Assembly (NCBI RefSeq): GCF_000020525.1
Contig: NC_011026.1
Coordinates: forward strand, 744,001 to 808,000
DNA from: Chloroherpeton thalassium ATCC 35110
Lineage (GTDB): Bacteria; Bacteroidota; Chlorobiia; Chlorobiales; Chloroherpetonaceae
Direction: 5' to 3'
Length of the DNA: 64,000 nt
The notes beneath the pieces were generated by a model. That model was not told where the DNA came from. It did not search any database and saw only the letters and a program-made list of their open reading frames with translations. Within the stretch, counting starts at the first letter, position 1; each line of letters starts with the position of its first letter. Made by a program: the position numbers and the translations under genes. Below, in pieces: positions 62,270 through 64,000 of this stretch.

Positions 62270-62375
62270 GATTTTTCTGACGTAGATATAAGGCATGCAA
62301 AATTTCTGTTTTGAGGAACACTTTTTGCCCCATCCGATTTTTCTGACGTAGAGACAAGGCATGCCTTGTCTCTAC
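62270..62375. repeat. 28-bp perfect palindrome with a degenerate copy upstream
   Basis: GTAGAGACAAGGCA and its complement TGCCTTGTCTCTAC form a perfect palindrome at 62348-62375. A related half-copy begins CGATTTTTCTGACGTAGA at about 62269 and continues ATATAAGGCATGC, so the two loci share a ~30-bp direct repeat. It lies between the pth and Roco genes, which converge, and may act as a terminator-like hairpin or be a small mobile repeat. Confidence 0.85.
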
Positions 62376-62404
62376 TTTTTCAAAAACGGTGCGGGGACTT
62401 GCGG

Positions 62405-64000
62405 CTATGCAAAAAACGGCGCAAAGGAATTATAAGCGTCGATTAAATCTTTCACAATCTTTACGCCGTTTCTTACGCCTTTAACCGTTTTGTTTAAATC
62501 CGACTTGTCGTCTTGCAAATCGTGGATAAGCCGCTTTACCTTATTGAAAACGCCTTTTTTCTTTAACTCCTCCGGCGAGTTGCTCTCTTTGGGTTGATCC
62601 AATGCGTTGGCCGCATTTTCCAACTCTTTGGCTTCTTCCTTTTTCCCGTTCTCCGCAAGCAAGCCCGCAAGCTCGTTCAAATGGCCTTGCAGGGTTATGT
62701 TGCAGTTATGAAAATTAAAGGTGTTTTTAACAATTTGATGTCCTTGCCCGCCTTGTATGAATGTCTCTATGGTAATGTTATAGTTAATAATAACCGGCTG
62801 CATCGGTATTTCCTGACCGGTGATGTCATCCCAATACGGCCGTTGATTGCGATAATGACTTAAGATTTTTCTATCGGATAACAATAGCGGCTTTTTGGTT
62901 TCCAGCGCTTCGGGGCGTTTGTCGGACGGCTCGATTCGGTATTGCAGTTCCGGTTTGTCGCTTTTGTAGCTTTGAAAAATAGCGTTGAGCGTTTCTCTTA
63001 AGCGGCTCAGGTAGTCGGTTCTATGCGTTCCTTTCACCTCCACGCTGATGGCGTGGTCTTTTTCGCGCACCAAGGCGAGGCTGCCTTTGCCGTCTTGCAA
63101 AATGACGCCGTAGCGCCATACCGAATCGGACTTGTCGTTTCGGATTTCTTTGTTGTGCCGGACGATGAAGCGCGAAATGGTATCGGGCGGCAAGGGCTGC
63201 TCGGCCTGATAGCGCAGCATCAAGCTTTCGCCGACCGGAAAATAGGGCAACGCTGCCGGACGATCTTCCTTTAAAAGATGCGGGATGACAAGTTCCCCGC
63301 CGTCCTCCGATTCATAAGCCAGTTCGTAATGCTTCATCAGCTTGAAAAGGAACGCATGTTTATCCTCGGGGTAACGCTTTGCATTTATCTGAAAAGCGCT
63401 TCGAAATTCGCTTAAAGCGACCCGATGCCCCCCTTTTTCATTTCGCACCCAATTGATGATTTGATAAACCCCATGGCTAATCCATTCCGGGTTCAGGACT
63501 AAGGTCTTGAACTCTTCCATCTCTTTATACCACAAACTCACGCCGAGCGCATGAAGTCGTATTAGGAGTTCCTCCACATTTTTTACGTCATGGTCTTCGG
63601 CTATCTTAATAAATTCATCCTTGTGATATGCTCTTTTCCATTTTCTTTATCACCTTTGACAAAAATATCCTCCAACGCTTCTTTGACTTCGTAGTTGCTC
63701 TCGGGTATTTCTTTGTTCCATGACGGATTGCTGTTTATATAATCGGCAACCTGCGCTCTGAAGGTTTCCAATTCCTCTTTATCGTCCCGAATGGAAAATT
63801 CATAAACGCCTTGAATCGGATATTTTTCTTTTAGTGTGTTCAGGGGGATTTCAACTTTATTCCGGTCGCGGCGGTTGATGAAAATCATGGCTTGAGAATC
63901 GCCGCCGTAGTTTTTCATGTGGTTTAGCCAATAATCCAAGCGGTTTCGCTCCTCCGTTCGCCCGTCATAGACCATGATGTAAAGGCAACGTTCCGAAAGG
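62405..64000 (-). pseudogene. Roco (Roc-COR) GTPase, frameshifted and cut by the window edge
   Basis: The 5' part (from the window edge to about 63620) encodes the end of a Roc GTPase domain: CLYIMVYDGRTEERNRLDYW and AMIFINRRDRNKVE. It then shifts frame: at 63617-63624 the minus strand reads ACAAGGAT, where one more A would continue the protein as H-I-T-K-D-E-F-I-K-I-A-E-D-H-D-V-K-N-V-E-E-L into the second frame. The second part (to 62405) encodes the COR domain (LNPEWISHGVYQIINW, FLFKLMKHYELAYE) and a C-terminal region with an INYNITIETFIQGGQG beta stretch and charged helices. The Chlorobium tepidum Roco protein is a model for human LRRK2. The N-terminal repeats, if any, lie outside the window. 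Confidence 0.85.

Noticed and set aside
1-64000. tRNA and rRNA genes
   Set aside because: I looked in the intergenic regions for T-arm words (GTTCGAATC-like) and cloverleaf ends and found none convincing.

Overview
The window looks like a piece of a green sulfur bacterium (Chlorobi), most likely Chloroherpeton or a close relative. The evidence is a sulfide-oxidation cluster (sulfide:quinone reductase, flavocytochrome c, SoxYZ, DsrE and TusE/DsrC-like proteins), an ArsA-type ATPase with an HSP20-like tail, a Roco GTPase of the kind known from Chlorobium tepidum, moderate base composition, and a small-GTPase/roadblock module that would suit a gliding cell. The genus is an inference from gene content; no rRNA or tRNA gene was seen.

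Layout. 1-3.5 kb: 4Fe-4S membrane protein, ArsA-like ATPase, a YoeB/YefM toxin-antitoxin pair, Aat. 3.7-7.1 kb: a 1160-residue DUF4175 membrane/coiled-coil protein. 7.4-11.7 kb: mtnA, then a TolC-type outer membrane protein and a membrane-fusion protein without a pump gene. 11.8-17.3 kb (minus strand): the sulfur cluster, in transcription order sqr, DUF1641, tusE/dsrC-like, dsrE-like, soxY, soxZ, monohaem cytochrome c, fccB. 17.8-19.7 kb: rpsF-ssb-rpsR-rplI. 20.1-21.6 kb: FetAB-like ABC exporter with a frameshifted permease. 22-28 kb: NatB-like permease, a hybrid histidine kinase, and divIVA-aminotransferase-purine nucleoside phosphorylase. 29-40 kb: FadL porin, PAP2 phosphatase, GT39/ArnT-like glycosyltransferase, TenA-like protein plus a small unknown, M28 peptidase, dicarboxylate symporter, a DUF4405 protein with a Gly/Met-rich lipoprotein. 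40-43 kb: fabH-fabD-fabG. 43.5-45.8 kb: roadblock, CZB, unknown and small-GTPase operon. 46.6-48.3 kb: obg-ptsH-DUF2214. 48.7-51.6 kb: cobalamin-riboswitch-like leader, nrdD and its activase. 51.9-62.2 kb: alkaline phosphatase, a 1487-residue multi-PAS hybrid kinase, membrane pyrophosphatase, pth. 62.4-64 kb: a frameshifted Roco gene that runs off the window.

Themes. The sulfur cluster pairs a SoxYZ carrier with FccAB and cytoplasmic sulfur-relay proteins, with no soxX, A, B or C in this window. SoxY lacks the usual C-terminal GGCGG arm, and the DsrC-like protein lacks the second redox cysteine, so this may be an unusual sulfur-carrier arrangement. The roadblock-CZB-unknown-GTPase operon resembles a conservon or MglAB switch with a stand-alone zinc/redox sensor built in, and is the best candidate for an undescribed signalling module.

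Repeats and damage. One family of imperfectly palindromic intergenic repeats (ends near TGTCATGCTGA and TCAGAATGACA) occurs at three loci: single at 15.4 kb, three tandem 100-bp units at 51.6 kb, and eight units at 61 kb. Three genes carry apparent lesions: yoeB has ACG where a start codon is expected, fetB has a 2-nt insertion, and the Roco gene has a 1-nt deletion. Each could be real or a sequencing error.
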